DNA from: Bradyrhizobium sp. BTAi1
GTDB taxonomy: Bacteria; Pseudomonadota; Alphaproteobacteria; Rhizobiales; Xanthobacteraceae
Length of the DNA: 64,000 nt
Direction of reading: 5' to 3'
Assembly: GCF_000015165.1 (NCBI RefSeq)
Contig: NC_009485.1
Span: forward strand, 4,793,501 to 4,857,500
The notes beneath the pieces were generated by a model. It was not told the DNA's origin, did not search any database, and saw only the letters and a program-made list of their open reading frames with translations. Of the stretch, positions 17,353 through 25,909 are shown in pieces; positions within the stretch are counted from its first letter, which is position 1, and the number at the start of each line of letters is the position of its first letter. The position numbers and the translations under genes are program-made.

Positions 17353-19461
17353 ATGTCTTTCGAAGACGATACATCAAACGACAAGCAGGCCACAGGGGGT
17401 CATTCGTCGCAGCCGTCGACCGGCGCGGAGCCGACCCGCTTGGACCGCCGCACGCTGTTGCGCAACGCCATGGGCGCCTCGGCGCTCGGCCTCGGCGCCA
17501 GCATGCTGCCGCGCGAGGCGCATGCGCACTGGCATTGGCGCATGCATCATCACCATCATCATGTCACGACCAGCTTCGCGCTCGCCGTCCTGCCCGACAC
17601 GCAATTCTATTCCCGCTACGCGACCTCGGAAGAAGGCCAAGCCTATCAGCGCCAATATGGCAGCACGCCCTACCCGGCGCAGACGCAGTTCATCGTCGAC
17701 AACGCCGCCAAATATCATATTCCGTTCACCATCCATCTCGGCGACGTCGTCGATCAGTCCAAGCATCCGCAGCAATGGGCGGTCGCCGATGCGGCGATGA
17801 AGGTGCTGGAGAATGCCGGCCGGCCCTATTCGGTGCTCGCCGGCAATCATGACGTGTTGTCGGCGCTGGAGTTCGAGAGCGCGGCCAGCCAGAGCTCGGG
17901 CACCGACGCACAGCGCGGTTCGTCCGAGCCGTATCTGACTTGGTTTCCAACCAGCCGCGCCGCCAAGCAGCGCACCTTCCTGGAGCGGCATCCGAGCGGC
18001 TGGCACGAGGCACATGTGTTCCACGCCTGCGGCGTCAGCTTCATGGTGCTGTCGCTGTCATGGCGCGCCTCCGACGATGCGATCGCCTGGGCGCACAGCA
18101 TGATCGCGCGCTATCCGATGCTGCCGGTCATCCTCGCCAACCACCAGCTGCTGAACATCGCCAATGATGGTGTGAGCCCGCTCGAAGTCGCCTATGGCCA
18201 GTATCTCTGGGACAAGCTGATCCGTCACAATGACCAGATCTTCATGACGCTCAACGGCCACTATCATGGCGGCGCGCTGCTGACGAAGATCAACGACTTC
18301 CATAATCCGGTGCACGAGATGGTCGTCGACTACCAGATGGCCTATCAGGGCGGCAACGGCCTGATGCGGCTGTACGAGTTCGACTTCACCCGCAACAAGA
18401 TCGACGTCGCCTCGTTCTCGCCCTGGGTGGTCGAGAAGCCGAAGGACAGCCTCAAGCAGTTCGACCGCGCCTGGCTGACCGAGCCGAACCACGAATTCTC
18501 GATCGACATCGACTTCCAGCGCCGCTTCTCGCGCTTCACCCATTTCTGCCATCTGCCGGCCTTCGCCGGCACGCCGATCCTGCCGCGGGTCAAGCAGGAT
18601 CTCTATGCCAACTACACCGAACAGCCCGAGCCGGTGGTGGTGCCGCCGACCAGCGAGCAGGACTATCCGCTGATCGCCGAGACCGTCGCGCATTGGCGGA
18701 TCACGTCGTCGGCCATCGGCAAGGCCGTGGCCGCAGGCACAGCGCTTGCGGATCTCACCGCCGCCAATCCAATGCAGCGCGCCGCGCTCGCCGGCGCCGC
18801 CCAGGTCGCCGACGTGGCGTTCACCGCCGACAAGCACCGGCTGTCGTCGGCGCCGGGCAGCGTGCAGTTCCTCAACACCACCCACCAGGGCCCCGGCCGC
18901 TTCAGCTGGTTCACGACCGCGGCGAACGCCCCGATCAATGCCGCGACCTTCGCCAACGGCTATACGATCGAGACCTTCATCAAGATCGATCCGAACTGGA
19001 AGGCGGCCGACCACGCCTGGTGCAACATCCTCACCCGCTTCGGCAATCGCGGCTGGCTGCCGGGCTATGCCGGCGGTGATCCGGAATCGCCGCCGATCCT
19101 GTTCGCGATCTCCAACCTGCGCGAGGTGCAGTGGGAGATCGTGCCGTCGAGCTCGACCAAGCAGCCGCAGACCGACTGGTCCGGCGAGATCATGCTCAAC
19201 ACCTGGTATCACCTCGCCATCGTCAACGACCCCAAGGACAATTCGACGGTGCTGTATATCGAGGGCGCGCCGGTGGTGCGCAGCGTGATCGGCGGCAACG
19301 GCATCGCCAGCGTTGCGGCGTCGCAGCCCTGGGCCCTCGGCTGCGGCTGGTGGGACCGCGCGCCGTCGGACGGCTTCATCGGCAGCATCGGCGAGGTCCG
19401 CGTGGTGTCGAAGCCGCTGGCGCCGAACCAGTGGCTGACGGCGCGCCGCGCCAGCGCCTGA
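17353..19461 (+). CDS. Tat-exported metallophosphoesterase with C-terminal LamG-like domain
   Basis: About 702 aa. A twin-arginine signal (DRRTLLRNAMGASALGLGASM) ends at an AHA-type cleavage site, directly followed by a natural His-rich stretch (HWHWRMHHHHHHV). Residues about 75-370 form a calcineurin-like phosphoesterase with dimetal motifs LPDTQFYS, HLGDVVDQ, AGNHD and LNGHYHGG. Residues about 460-700 form a concanavalin/LamG-type beta-sandwich (YTIETFIKIDPNWKA, NTWYHLAIVND, DGFIGSIGEVRV). It is probably a periplasmic or secreted phosphatase or phosphodiesterase. The ATG at 17353 follows GGGGAC. Confidence 0.87.
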   Translation: MSFEDDTSNDKQATGGHSSQPSTGAEPTRLDRRTLLRNAMGASALGLGASMLPREAHAHWHWRMHHHHHHVTTSFALAVLPDTQFYSRYATSEEGQAYQRQYGSTPYPAQTQFIVDNAAKYHIPFTIHLGDVVDQSKHPQQWAVADAAMKVLENAGRPYSVLAGNHDVLSALEFESAASQSSGTDAQRGSSEPYLTWFPTSRAAKQRTFLERHPSGWHEAHVFHACGVSFMVLSLSWRASDDAIAWAHSMIARYPMLPVILANHQLLNIANDGVSPLEVAYGQYLWDKLIRHNDQIFMTLNGHYHGGALLTKINDFHNPVHEMVVDYQMAYQGGNGLMRLYEFDFTRNKIDVASFSPWVVEKPKDSLKQFDRAWLTEPNHEFSIDIDFQRRFSRFTHFCHLPAFAGTPILPRVKQDLYANYTEQPEPVVVPPTSEQDYPLIAETVAHWRITSSAIGKAVAAGTALADLTAANPMQRAALAGAAQVADVAFTADKHRLSSAPGSVQFLNTTHQGPGRFSWFTTAANAPINAATFANGYTIETFIKIDPNWKAADHAWCNILTRFGNRGWLPGYAGGDPESPPILFAISNLREVQWEIVPSSSTKQPQTDWSGEIMLNTWYHLAIVNDPKDNSTVLYIEGAPVVRSVIGGNGIASVAASQPWALGCGWWDRAPSDGFIGSIGEVRVVSKPLAPNQWLTARRASA

Positions 19462-19477
19462 TCGACAACACACCGAC

Positions 19478-19508
19478 AAACAAAACGGGCGCCCGCGAGG
19501 GCGCCCGT
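19478..19508 (-). terminator. Intrinsic terminator of rplM-rpsI
   Basis: ACGGGCGCCC at 19485-19494 pairs with GGGCGCCCGT at 19499-19508 around GCGA. On the minus strand the stem is followed by TTTGTTTG, so it ends the ribosomal operon. On the plus strand the tail is T-poor, so it would serve the phosphoesterase gene only weakly. Confidence 0.75.
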
Positions 19509-19553
19509 TCGTATTGGAGACCAGAGGATCCGGCCGCAGCCGGGTCCTGGAGA

Positions 19554-20036
19554 TCAGCGCTTCGAGAACTGGAAGGAGCGGCGGGCCTTGGCCTTGCCGT
19601 ACTTCTTACGCTCGACGACGCGCGAGTCGCGGGTCAGGAAGCCGCCCTTCTTGAGGACGCCGCGCAGCTCCGGCTCGAAATTGGTCAGCGCCTTGGACAG
19701 GCCGTGACGGACCGCGCCGGCCTGGCCGGACAGACCGCCACCGGCGACCGTGCAGATCACGTCGTACTGGCCGTTGCGCGCCGCGGCGACCAGCGGCTGC
19801 TGGATCATCATCCGCAGCACGGGGCGGGCGAAGTAGACCTCGATGTCGCGGGTGTTGACGGTGACCTTGCCGGAGCCCGGCTTGATCCAGACGCGGGCGA
19901 CCGCGTCCTTGCGCTTGCCGGTGGCATAGGCGCGGCCAAACTTGTCGACCTTCTTCTCATACTTCGGAGCGTCCGGAGCGGTGACCGCGCCCTTGAGCTG
20001 CGACAGCTGATCGAGAGACTGGATGCTTTCGGCCAT
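19554..20036 (-). CDS. rpsI: 30S ribosomal protein S9
   Basis: 160 aa with a normal C-terminus: [44 protein letters not shown]. The family signature [10 protein letters not shown] and the basic tail reaching the ribosomal P site are intact. The N-terminal 30 residues ([20 protein letters not shown]) are the extension seen in alphaproteobacterial S9. It follows rplM with a 1-bp gap in the universal L13-S9 operon. Confidence 0.97.
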
Positions 20037-20037
20037 C

Positions 20038-20502
20038 TTATGCGGCCCTCGTGTTCTTGCGGTTCAACTTCGCGATGTCGATCTTCTCGGGGTTCTGCGC
20101 CTCGTGCGGATGATCAGGTCCGCCATAGACACGCAGATTGCCCATCTGCACGCGGCCGAGCGGGCCACGCGGGATCATGCGCTCGACGGCCTTCTCGAGC
20201 ACGCGCTCCGGGAAGCGGCCCTCGAGGATCTGGCGCGCGGTGCGCTCCTTGACGTGACCGACGAAGCCGGTGTGCTTGTAGTACGTCTTCTGCTCGCGCT
20301 TGCGGCCGGTGAACACGGCATGCTTGGCGTTGACGATGATGACGTTGTCGCCGCAATCGACATGCGGGGTGTAGATCGGGAGGTGCTTGCCGCGCAGGCG
20401 CATGGCGACCAGCGTGGCGAGACGGCCGACGACCAGACCCTTGGCGTCGATCACGACCCACTTCTTCTGGACCTCGGCCGGCTTTGCCGAAAAGGTTTTC
20501 AT
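20038..20502 (-). CDS. rplM: 50S ribosomal protein L13
   Basis: 154 aa, starting [20 protein letters not shown]. The family signature is visible as [20 protein letters not shown], with [15 protein letters not shown] earlier. L13 is an early-assembly protein of the large subunit. The promoter predicted at 20560-20588 and the terminator at 19478-19508 make rplM-rpsI a compact two-gene transcription unit. Confidence 0.97.
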
Positions 20503-20559
20503 GAGAGATATCCGTGACAGGGAGAATGCGGCGCGGATGACGCGCCGAACTGGTCGCAG

Positions 20560-20588
20560 CTTCTAGAGAAGCGGCCTGCATTCGTCAA
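20560..20588 (-). promoter_or_regulatory. Predicted housekeeping promoter of rplM-rpsI
   Basis: On the minus strand TTGACG and TAGAAG are separated by exactly 17 bases, pointing at rplM 58 bp away. The -10 overlaps the palindrome CTTCTAGAGAAG. The -35 is strong and the -10 is a moderate match, as is usual for high-GC alphaproteobacteria. Confidence 0.5.
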
Positions 20589-20660
20589 CGCCATCGGCGC
20601 AAAATTACACCAGCAAAAACAACAACTTGCAAATATGGTGCAATAATACCCTCGAAAACC

Positions 20661-21089
20661 CTATGCGTTCGGAATGGAATAGGTCGCCGTGACATGGGCG
20701 ATCGGATCGGGCGATTCTCCTGACAATAGCGCGACTTCGCCGACCGCAAGCCGCTTGCCGAGCTTGAGCAGCCGCGCCTCGGCGAGCACGTCGGCGCCGG
20801 CCGCGCCCTTGCGCAGGAAGTTGATGTTGAGATTCGTCGTCACCGCGAGCCCGACCGGGCCGATCGCCGACAGCAGCACCACGTACATGGCGAAATCCGC
20901 CAGCGCCATCAGGGTCGGCCCGGACACCGTGCCGCCCGGGCGCAGCATGCGCTCGTTGAAACGCTGGCGCAGACGGCAGCTCCTGCCGTCGGCGCTCTCG
21001 ATGGCGATGTCGCCGCCGGTGCGAAATGCCTGGGGAAATTCCGCATGCAGGAACGCTTCGAGTTCCGCGATCGTCATCTTTGCCGTCAT
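20661..21089 (-). CDS. Hotdog-fold thioesterase (PaaI family)
   Basis: 142 aa with the PaaI/YdiI pattern: MLRPGGTVSGPTLMALADFAMYVVLLSAIG (the hot-dog helix), then VTTNLNINFLRKGAAGADVLAEARLLKLGKRLAVGEV and a last strand AHVTATYSIP. It should hydrolyse acyl-CoA thioesters in the cytoplasm. It is divergent from a crotonase-like gene, and both probably act in acyl-CoA metabolism. Internal ATG at 21077 is an alternative start. Confidence 0.85.
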   Translation of the reverse strand: MTAKMTIAELEAFLHAEFPQAFRTGGDIAIESADGRSCRLRQRFNERMLRPGGTVSGPTLMALADFAMYVVLLSAIGPVGLAVTTNLNINFLRKGAAGADVLAEARLLKLGKRLAVGEVALLSGESPDPIAHVTATYSIPNA

Positions 21090-21144
21090 GTCTCCCCCTG
21101 CTCTGTCGCGTTGCCTTCTGTTACATTAGCCGCCGCCAAGCGCC

Positions 21145-21172
21145 CAAACGGAAATCGCCAAACGGAAATCGC
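21145..21172 (+). repeat. Perfect 14-bp tandem duplication before the crotonase-like gene
   Basis: CAAACGGAAATCGC occurs twice without a spacer (21145-21158 and 21159-21172), ending one base before the ATG at 21174. It covers the place where the ribosome binding site should be, and neither copy contains a strong one. It may be a recent slippage event that changes translation. Confidence 0.8.
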
Positions 21173-21173
21173 A

Positions 21174-21995
21174 ATGTCCGCCCCTGCCCTCGCCACCCCT
21201 GCCGACGCGCCGATCCTGTTGCGCGAGATGGCCGGCCCTGTCGCCGTGCTGACGCTCAACCGGCCGGCGCAGCGCAACAGCCTGTCGGAAGCGCTGATCG
21301 CGGAGCTGCATCAGGCGCTGGCCGGGATCGCATCCGACAAGGCCGTGCGCGCGGTGGTGATTGCGGCCCATGGGCCTGCCTTCTGTGCCGGCCATGATCT
21401 GAAGGAACTCACCGCGCGCCGCAGCGACGCCGATCTCGGCCGCGCCTTCTTCGCGAGGCTCATGAGCGCCTGCAGCGCGATGATGCAGGCGATCGTGCAT
21501 CTGCCCAAACCGGTCGTCGCCTCGGTGCAGGGCATCGCCACCGCGGCCGGCTGCCAGCTGGTCGCGAGCTGCGATCTCGCCGTCGCCTCCGAGCACGCCT
21601 CCTTTGCGACGCCCGGCGTCGATATCGGCCTGTTCTGCTCGACCCCGATGGTGGCGCTGTCGCGCAATGTCAGTCGCAAGCAGGCGATGGAGATGCTGCT
21701 GACCGGCGAGCCGGTTCCGGCGGAGCGCGCCCGCGAGATCGGCCTCGTCAACCGCGTGGTCACGGCCGGCACCGAACGCGACGCCGCGATTGCGCTGGCA
21801 CAACAAGTCGCGCGCAAATCAGCCTATACGGTCAAGCTCGGCAAGGAGGCGTTCTACCGCCAGGCCGAGATGAGCCTTGCCGACGCCTATCAATATGCGG
21901 CAGAGGTGATGACCGAGAACATGCTCGCCCGCGACGCGGAGGAAGGCATCGGCGCCTTCATCGAGAAGCGGACGCCCACGTGGCGGGATGAATAG
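21174..21995 (+). CDS. Enoyl-CoA hydratase/isomerase (crotonase) superfamily protein, ECHDC3-like
   Basis: 273 aa with the crotonase fold: oxyanion-hole segments FCAGHDLKEL and GIATAAGCQLVASCDLAVAS, then FATPGVDIGLFCSTPMVALSR. The two catalytic glutamates of true enoyl-CoA hydratases are absent: the first is Gln in AGCQL and the second Gly in TPGVDIG. It therefore probably does not hydrate enoyl-CoA by the standard mechanism. The GLFCSTP motif is shared with ECHDC3-type proteins. The upstream frame is open, but the ATG at 21174 starts the family-like sequence. Confidence 0.85.
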   Translation: MSAPALATPADAPILLREMAGPVAVLTLNRPAQRNSLSEALIAELHQALAGIASDKAVRAVVIAAHGPAFCAGHDLKELTARRSDADLGRAFFARLMSACSAMMQAIVHLPKPVVASVQGIATAAGCQLVASCDLAVASEHASFATPGVDIGLFCSTPMVALSRNVSRKQAMEMLLTGEPVPAERAREIGLVNRVVTAGTERDAAIALAQQVARKSAYTVKLGKEAFYRQAEMSLADAYQYAAEVMTENMLARDAEEGIGAFIEKRTPTWRDE

Positions 21996-22016
21996 TTTAC
22001 CCCGCTCTCTTTCCTT

Positions 22017-22098
22017 CGTCTTGCGAGCGCAGCGAAGCAGTCCAGAGTCCCACCCGAACCCCTGGATTGCTTCGTCGCTTCGCTCCTCGCAATGACGG
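22017..22098. repeat. Palindromic intergenic repeat R1, copy a
   Basis: One of five related palindromes in the window. The ends are TTGCGAGCGCAGCGAAGC and GCTTCGCTCCTCGCAATGACGG, with TCCAGAG...CTGGA inside. It folds into a long imperfect hairpin between the crotonase-like and CoA-binding genes. Confidence 0.85.
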
Positions 22099-22110
22099 TC
22101 TCAGTCACTT

Positions 22111-22209
22111 CGTCATTTCGGGGCGATGCGAAGCATCGAACTCGGAATCTCGAGATTGTTGAACTCAGCCTGAGATTCCCGGTTCGCGCTTCGGCGCCCC
22201 GGAATGACG
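22111..22209. repeat. Palindromic intergenic repeat of a second type (R4)
   Basis: Begins CGTCATTTCGGGGCG and ends CGCCCCGGAATGACG, with GGAATCTCGAGATT and AGCCTGAGATTCC inside. It abuts the R1a palindrome, so the gap between the two genes is almost entirely repeat. It may form a hairpin in read-through transcripts. No coding function is apparent. Confidence 0.75.
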
Positions 22210-22232
22210 GCAACTAACAGATCGTACCGCCC

Positions 22233-22817
22233 ATGAATCACGACACCTATCCCGACGACTACATCCGCGGCATTCTCAACGGCGTGAAGGTGATCGCGAT
22301 GGTCGGCGCCTCGCCGTCCGAGATCCGGCCCAGCTTCTTCGCCTTCAAATATCTGGTGCAGCGCGGTTATGACATGATCCCGGTCAACCCCGATCATGTC
22401 GGCAAGAGCCTGATGGGCCGGCCGTTCGTCGCCTCGCTCGCCGACATCGGCCGGCCGCTCGACATGGTCGACATTTTCAGAAGCTCTCAGCACATCATGC
22501 CCGTGGTCGACGAGGCGCTGAAGCTGCAGCCTTTGCCGAAGGTGATCTGGATGCAGCTCGGCGCGCGTGACGACGCGGCGGCCGAGAAGGCCGAAGCCGC
22601 CGGGCTGAAAGTGGTGATGAACCGCTGCCCCAAGATCGAATATGGCCGGCTGTCCTCGGAGATCTCCTGGATGGGCGTCAACTCCCGCACCATCAGCGCC
22701 AAGCGCGCGCCGATCCCGACGCAGGGCATGCGGCTGTCGCTGAACCGCACCAGCGTCGGCGGCGGCGCGACATCGGCGGCCGACCGCGCCGCAAAGGACA
22801 GAAGCGATCCCACCTGA
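22233..22817 (+). CDS. CoA-binding protein (YccU/YneT-type)
   Basis: 194 aa with a Rossmann-type CoA_binding_2 domain: VIAMVGASPSEIRPSFFAFKYLVQRGYDMIPVNP and MVDIFRSSQHIMPVVDEAL..KVIWMQLGARDDAAAEKAEAAGLKVVMNRCPKIEY. The domain binds CoA or a nucleotide. A C-terminal 40-residue extension is specific to these bacteria. It stands just upstream of metY, a recurrent pairing, but its role there is unknown. Confidence 0.88.
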   Translation: MNHDTYPDDYIRGILNGVKVIAMVGASPSEIRPSFFAFKYLVQRGYDMIPVNPDHVGKSLMGRPFVASLADIGRPLDMVDIFRSSQHIMPVVDEALKLQPLPKVIWMQLGARDDAAAEKAEAAGLKVVMNRCPKIEYGRLSSEISWMGVNSRTISAKRAPIPTQGMRLSLNRTSVGGGATSAADRAAKDRSDPT

Positions 22818-23044
22818 CGCATCTGCGAAAGGATTGTGTCGCGGGGGATGCGCGACACAGCAACGCATTTCAAATCCGAGCGATTGTCGCCAGCCGCCTT
22901 GACGCCACCCTGGGCGGTGGCAAATGTCCTCCGCCGGGATGACGCGGAGGCGCACAACGGCGCGCTATCGACACCGTCTCCCATCATCGATCCCCGTGCC
23001 GGCCGGCGCCGCCGCGCGCGGGATCAAGCCCACGAGGAAACACC

Positions 23045-24328
23045 ATGACCGAACGTGCCCCCGGATTTGCCACCCTCGCCATCCACGCCGGCGCCCAGCC
23101 CGACCCGACCACCGGCGCGCGGGCGACGCCGATCTACCAGACCACGTCCTTTGTCTTCAACGATGCCGACCACGCCGCCTCGCTGTTCGGCCTGCAGGCG
23201 TTCGGCAACATCTACACCCGCATCGGCAACCCGACCAACGCCGTGCTGGAAGAGCGCGTCGCTGCCCTCGAGGGCGGGACCGCCGCGCTCGCAGTGGCCT
23301 CGGGCCATGCTGCGCAGGTCGTGGCGCTGCAGCAGCTGCTGTCGCCCGGCGACGAGTTCATCGCCGCGCGAAAACTCTATGGCGGCTCGATCAACCAGTT
23401 CACGCATTCGTTCAAGAGCTTCGGCTGGAACGTGGTGTGGGCCGACACCGATGACATTTCGAGCTTCGAGGCCGCGGTGAGCCCGCGCACCAAGGCGATC
23501 TTCATCGAGTCGATCGCCAATCCCGGCGGCACCATCACCGACATCGAGGCCGTCGCGCAGGTCGCGCGCAAGGCGGGCGTGCCGCTGATCGTCGACAACA
23601 CGCTGGCCTCGCCCTATCTCATCCGCCCGATCGATCACGGCGCCGACATCGTGCTGCACTCGCTGACCAAGTTCCTGGGCGGTCACGGCAACTCGATCGG
23701 CGGCATCATCGTCGATGCCGGCACGTTCGACTGGGCCGGCAGCGGGGACAAATATCCGATGCTGACGCAGCCGCGTCCCGAATATCACGGCATTCGCATC
23801 CACGAGACCTTCGGCAATTTCGCCTTCGCCATCGCCTGCCGCGTGCTCGGCCTGCGCGACCTCGGCCCCGCGCTGTCGCCGTTCAACGCGTTCCTGATCC
23901 TGACCGGCATCGAGACCCTGCCGCTGCGGGTGCAGAAGCACAGCGACAACGCCAAGGCCGTCGCGGAATATCTCAGCAAGCATCCCGCTGTGGCGTCGGT
24001 CAGCTATGCCGGCCTGCCCGAGGACAAGTATCACGCGCTCGCCCGCAAATATTCGCCGAAGGGCGCCGGCGCCGTGTTCACCTTCTCGCTCAAGGGCGGC
24101 TATGACGCCGGCGTCAAGCTGGTGTCGAACCTGAAGCTGTTTTCGCATCTCGCCAATGTCGGCGACACCCGCTCCCTGGTGATCCACCCGGCCTCGACCA
24201 CGCACAGCCAGCTCGACGACGCCGCCAAGATCAAGGCCGGCGCCGGCCCCGACATCGTCCGCATCTCCGTCGGCATCGAGGACAAGGAAGACCTGATCGC
24301 CGACCTCGAACAGGCCCTGAGCGCGTAA
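23045..24328 (+). CDS. metY: O-acetylhomoserine sulfhydrylase (Cys/Met metabolism PLP enzyme)
   Basis: 427 aa. It makes homocysteine (or methionine with methanethiol) from O-acetylhomoserine and sulfide. PLP-dependent signature regions are IYQTTSFVFNDADHAASLFGL, YTRIGNPTNAVLEERVAALEGG, the PLP lysine in HSLTKFLGGHGNSIGG and the C-terminal RSLVIHPASTTHSQL. The long form with the GTF/DW insert near 220 distinguishes it from cystathionine gamma-synthase. The ATG at 23045 follows GAGGAAACACC. Confidence 0.93.
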   Translation: MTERAPGFATLAIHAGAQPDPTTGARATPIYQTTSFVFNDADHAASLFGLQAFGNIYTRIGNPTNAVLEERVAALEGGTAALAVASGHAAQVVALQQLLSPGDEFIAARKLYGGSINQFTHSFKSFGWNVVWADTDDISSFEAAVSPRTKAIFIESIANPGGTITDIEAVAQVARKAGVPLIVDNTLASPYLIRPIDHGADIVLHSLTKFLGGHGNSIGGIIVDAGTFDWAGSGDKYPMLTQPRPEYHGIRIHETFGNFAFAIACRVLGLRDLGPALSPFNAFLILTGIETLPLRVQKHSDNAKAVAEYLSKHPAVASVSYAGLPEDKYHALARKYSPKGAGAVFTFSLKGGYDAGVKLVSNLKLFSHLANVGDTRSLVIHPASTTHSQLDDAAKIKAGAGPDIVRISVGIEDKEDLIADLEQALSA

Positions 24329-24369
24329 GCGCACTGTCCCGGCGGACGATCCTGTCCGTGAGTGAATCC

Positions 24370-24495
24370 GTCATGCCCGGGCTTGTCCCGCCTGCGCGGC
24401 CGAAGCCGCTTCGGCACGGCGAAGGGCCCGGGCATCCACGTCGTTCTCAGCATGCCGGACGGCGTGGATGGCCGGGACAAGCCCGGCCCATGACG
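24370..24495. repeat. Palindromic intergenic repeat of a third type (R2)
   Basis: TCATGCCCGGGCTTGTCCCG at the left is matched by CGGGACAAGCCCGGCCCATGA at the right. An inner CATCCACG...CGTGGATG pair gives a cruciform-like structure. It follows metY with no T-tract and looks like a mobile intergenic palindrome rather than a terminator. Confidence 0.8.
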
Positions 24496-24645
24496 AGGTG
24501 GAGAGAGACGGGCACAAGACTGCGATCTGATCGCCTCCAAAACCAAAGAGAGCGCGGGCGGGCCCATGGCCTTCCGCGCTCTCCTTCGTCCCACGGTCGG
24601 GCCGTTGCCGGCTTCTCGAACCGCGCCCTCGTTAACTGCAGATGG

Positions 24646-24840
24646 TCATGTCATCAGGTGCAGCACGCGCGCCTGCATCGCGTCCGCCAGTGGCATTTCG
24701 GACGCAGTGATCAGCCGGCCCACGGACCGCGCCTGCAGGCAGGCGGCGTCCTCATCGAGGCCCGCGCGGTCGGCGTTGAATGAGCTGGTCCGTGATTGGA
24801 AAATCTGGCGCCCTGACGCCGAAAACATGATCACAGACAT
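24646..24840 (-). CDS. Small hypothetical protein (64 aa)
   Basis: MSVIMFSASGRQIFQSRTSS...ending ARVLHLMT. The ATG at 24840 is preceded by AAAGG eight bases upstream, a good ribosome binding site. The frame continues upstream to 24960, but that part looks non-coding. No signal peptide, membrane segment or known domain is visible. It stands alone between metY and the secreted 111-aa protein. Function unknown. Confidence 0.45.
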   Translation of the reverse strand: MSVIMFSASGRQIFQSRTSSFNADRAGLDEDAACLQARSVGRLITASEMPLADAMQARVLHLMT

Positions 24841-25166
24841 GCTCGAAACCTTTGGGTCTGAGACTCTGATGAAATGCAGCAGAGATTTTCGTTCCCGAAC
24901 GCAGCGGCCGGGCTGCCTTCGGCCGGCCTTCAAAAATCGCCGGCAGAAGTAAGCTTGCACCAGCAGAACTTAACGAAAGCTGAAAAAGCCCGTCCTTCTA
25001 CGGGCGATTGCAGCAGCGCACCAGGCCCTGGAAGGTTTTCGTTAACCATACCGGCCCCATCCTGCCGGGCATGGAATCGCTCGGGGGCGTCCCGAGGCGA
25101 ACGCGGCGGCCTCTGGCCGGTTGAATGCGTTGGACGGACCTTTCTACCAGAAGGCAGGAGAGCAGG

Positions 25167-25502
25167 ATGCGACTATTGGTGATCATGATACTGCTGGCAG
25201 CCATCGCGGCGAATGGTGTTGTGCTCGCCGCCGACCTGCCGGGTGTCCATGACAAGGTCCTGCACTACAAGGCCCGCCGCGCCGTCAAGGCGCCACCTCC
25301 GGCGGTCATTGTCGAGGACCAGGACTCGCTGATCTCCCCGATGCTGCCCTCGACCCCGCTCCTGCTCGGCCGCCAGGAACTGCCCGGCTATTACGGCCGC
25401 GCCTTCTCCTACGACTATCAAGGCCCCTATTACGGCGGCGAAGGCTACACGAACTACATGTTCCGCCTGCCCTATGCCTGCGGCGTGACGGGGTATTGCT
25501 GA
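25167..25502 (+). CDS. Small secreted hypothetical protein
   Basis: 111 aa. The N-terminus is a Sec signal peptide (MRLLVIMILLAAIAANGVVLA). The mature protein is rich in Tyr, Gly and Pro, with YYGRAFSYDYQGPYYGGEGY near the end, and finishes with PYACGVTGYC. That leaves two cysteines seven residues apart, which could form a disulfide. This composition is common in envelope-associated rhizobial proteins. A strong binding site (CAGGAGAGCAGG) precedes the ATG at 25167. The longer in-frame start at 25125 would bury the signal peptide and is rejected. Confidence 0.75.
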   Translation: MRLLVIMILLAAIAANGVVLAADLPGVHDKVLHYKARRAVKAPPPAVIVEDQDSLISPMLPSTPLLLGRQELPGYYGRAFSYDYQGPYYGGEGYTNYMFRLPYACGVTGYC

Positions 25503-25608
25503 GAAGCCCTCATGAGCTCGTCTTCGCAGACGGCTCAAGCACCCTCGCGCGGCGCGTTGCTGCCCGCCAGAGCGCTCAAGGACTAGGTTGACCGACGAGC
25601 CGGCACTA

Positions 25609-25629
25609 GATAGATATCATCGGTATCTA
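25609..25629. promoter_or_regulatory. Candidate VapB/VapBC operator
   Basis: TAGATA at 25611-25616 and TATCTA at 25624-25629 form an inverted repeat about 20 bp before the vapB ATG. GATATC lies within the left half. VapB-type antitoxins usually autoregulate by binding such dyads over their own promoter. Confidence 0.5.
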
Positions 25630-25648
25630 CCATCAGCAGGAGCGCGCG

Positions 25649-25909
25649 ATGACCGCGACCGCCAAGCTGTTCATGCACGGCCGCAGCCAAGCCGTACGCC
25701 TGCCAAAAGAGTTCCGTTTCGAAGGCACCGAGGTCCGCGTCAGCAAGGTCGGCGACAAGGTGATCCTGGAGCCGATATCCAAGCCGCCGCTCGATCTCGA
25801 CAAGTTCTGGGATGAGCTCGACGCCCTCGGCGCACGGGACTTTCTGCCCGAAGGGCTTCCGGACGACCCGCCGCTGCAGCCGGATCCGCGCGCTCTGTTC
25901 GACGAATGA
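25649..25909 (+). CDS. vapB: VapB-type antitoxin (AbrB/SpoVT DNA-binding fold)
   Basis: 86 aa. The N-terminal swapped-hairpin domain reads TATAKLFMHGRSQAVRLPKEFRFEGTEVRVSKVGDKVILEP. The acidic C-terminal tail (LDKFWDELDALGARDFLPEG) should wrap the toxin. Its last codons overlap the vapC start (ATGA), so the two are translationally coupled. It probably represses its own operon through the dyad at 25611-25629. Confidence 0.9.
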   Translation: MTATAKLFMHGRSQAVRLPKEFRFEGTEVRVSKVGDKVILEPISKPPLDLDKFWDELDALGARDFLPEGLPDDPPLQPDPRALFDE

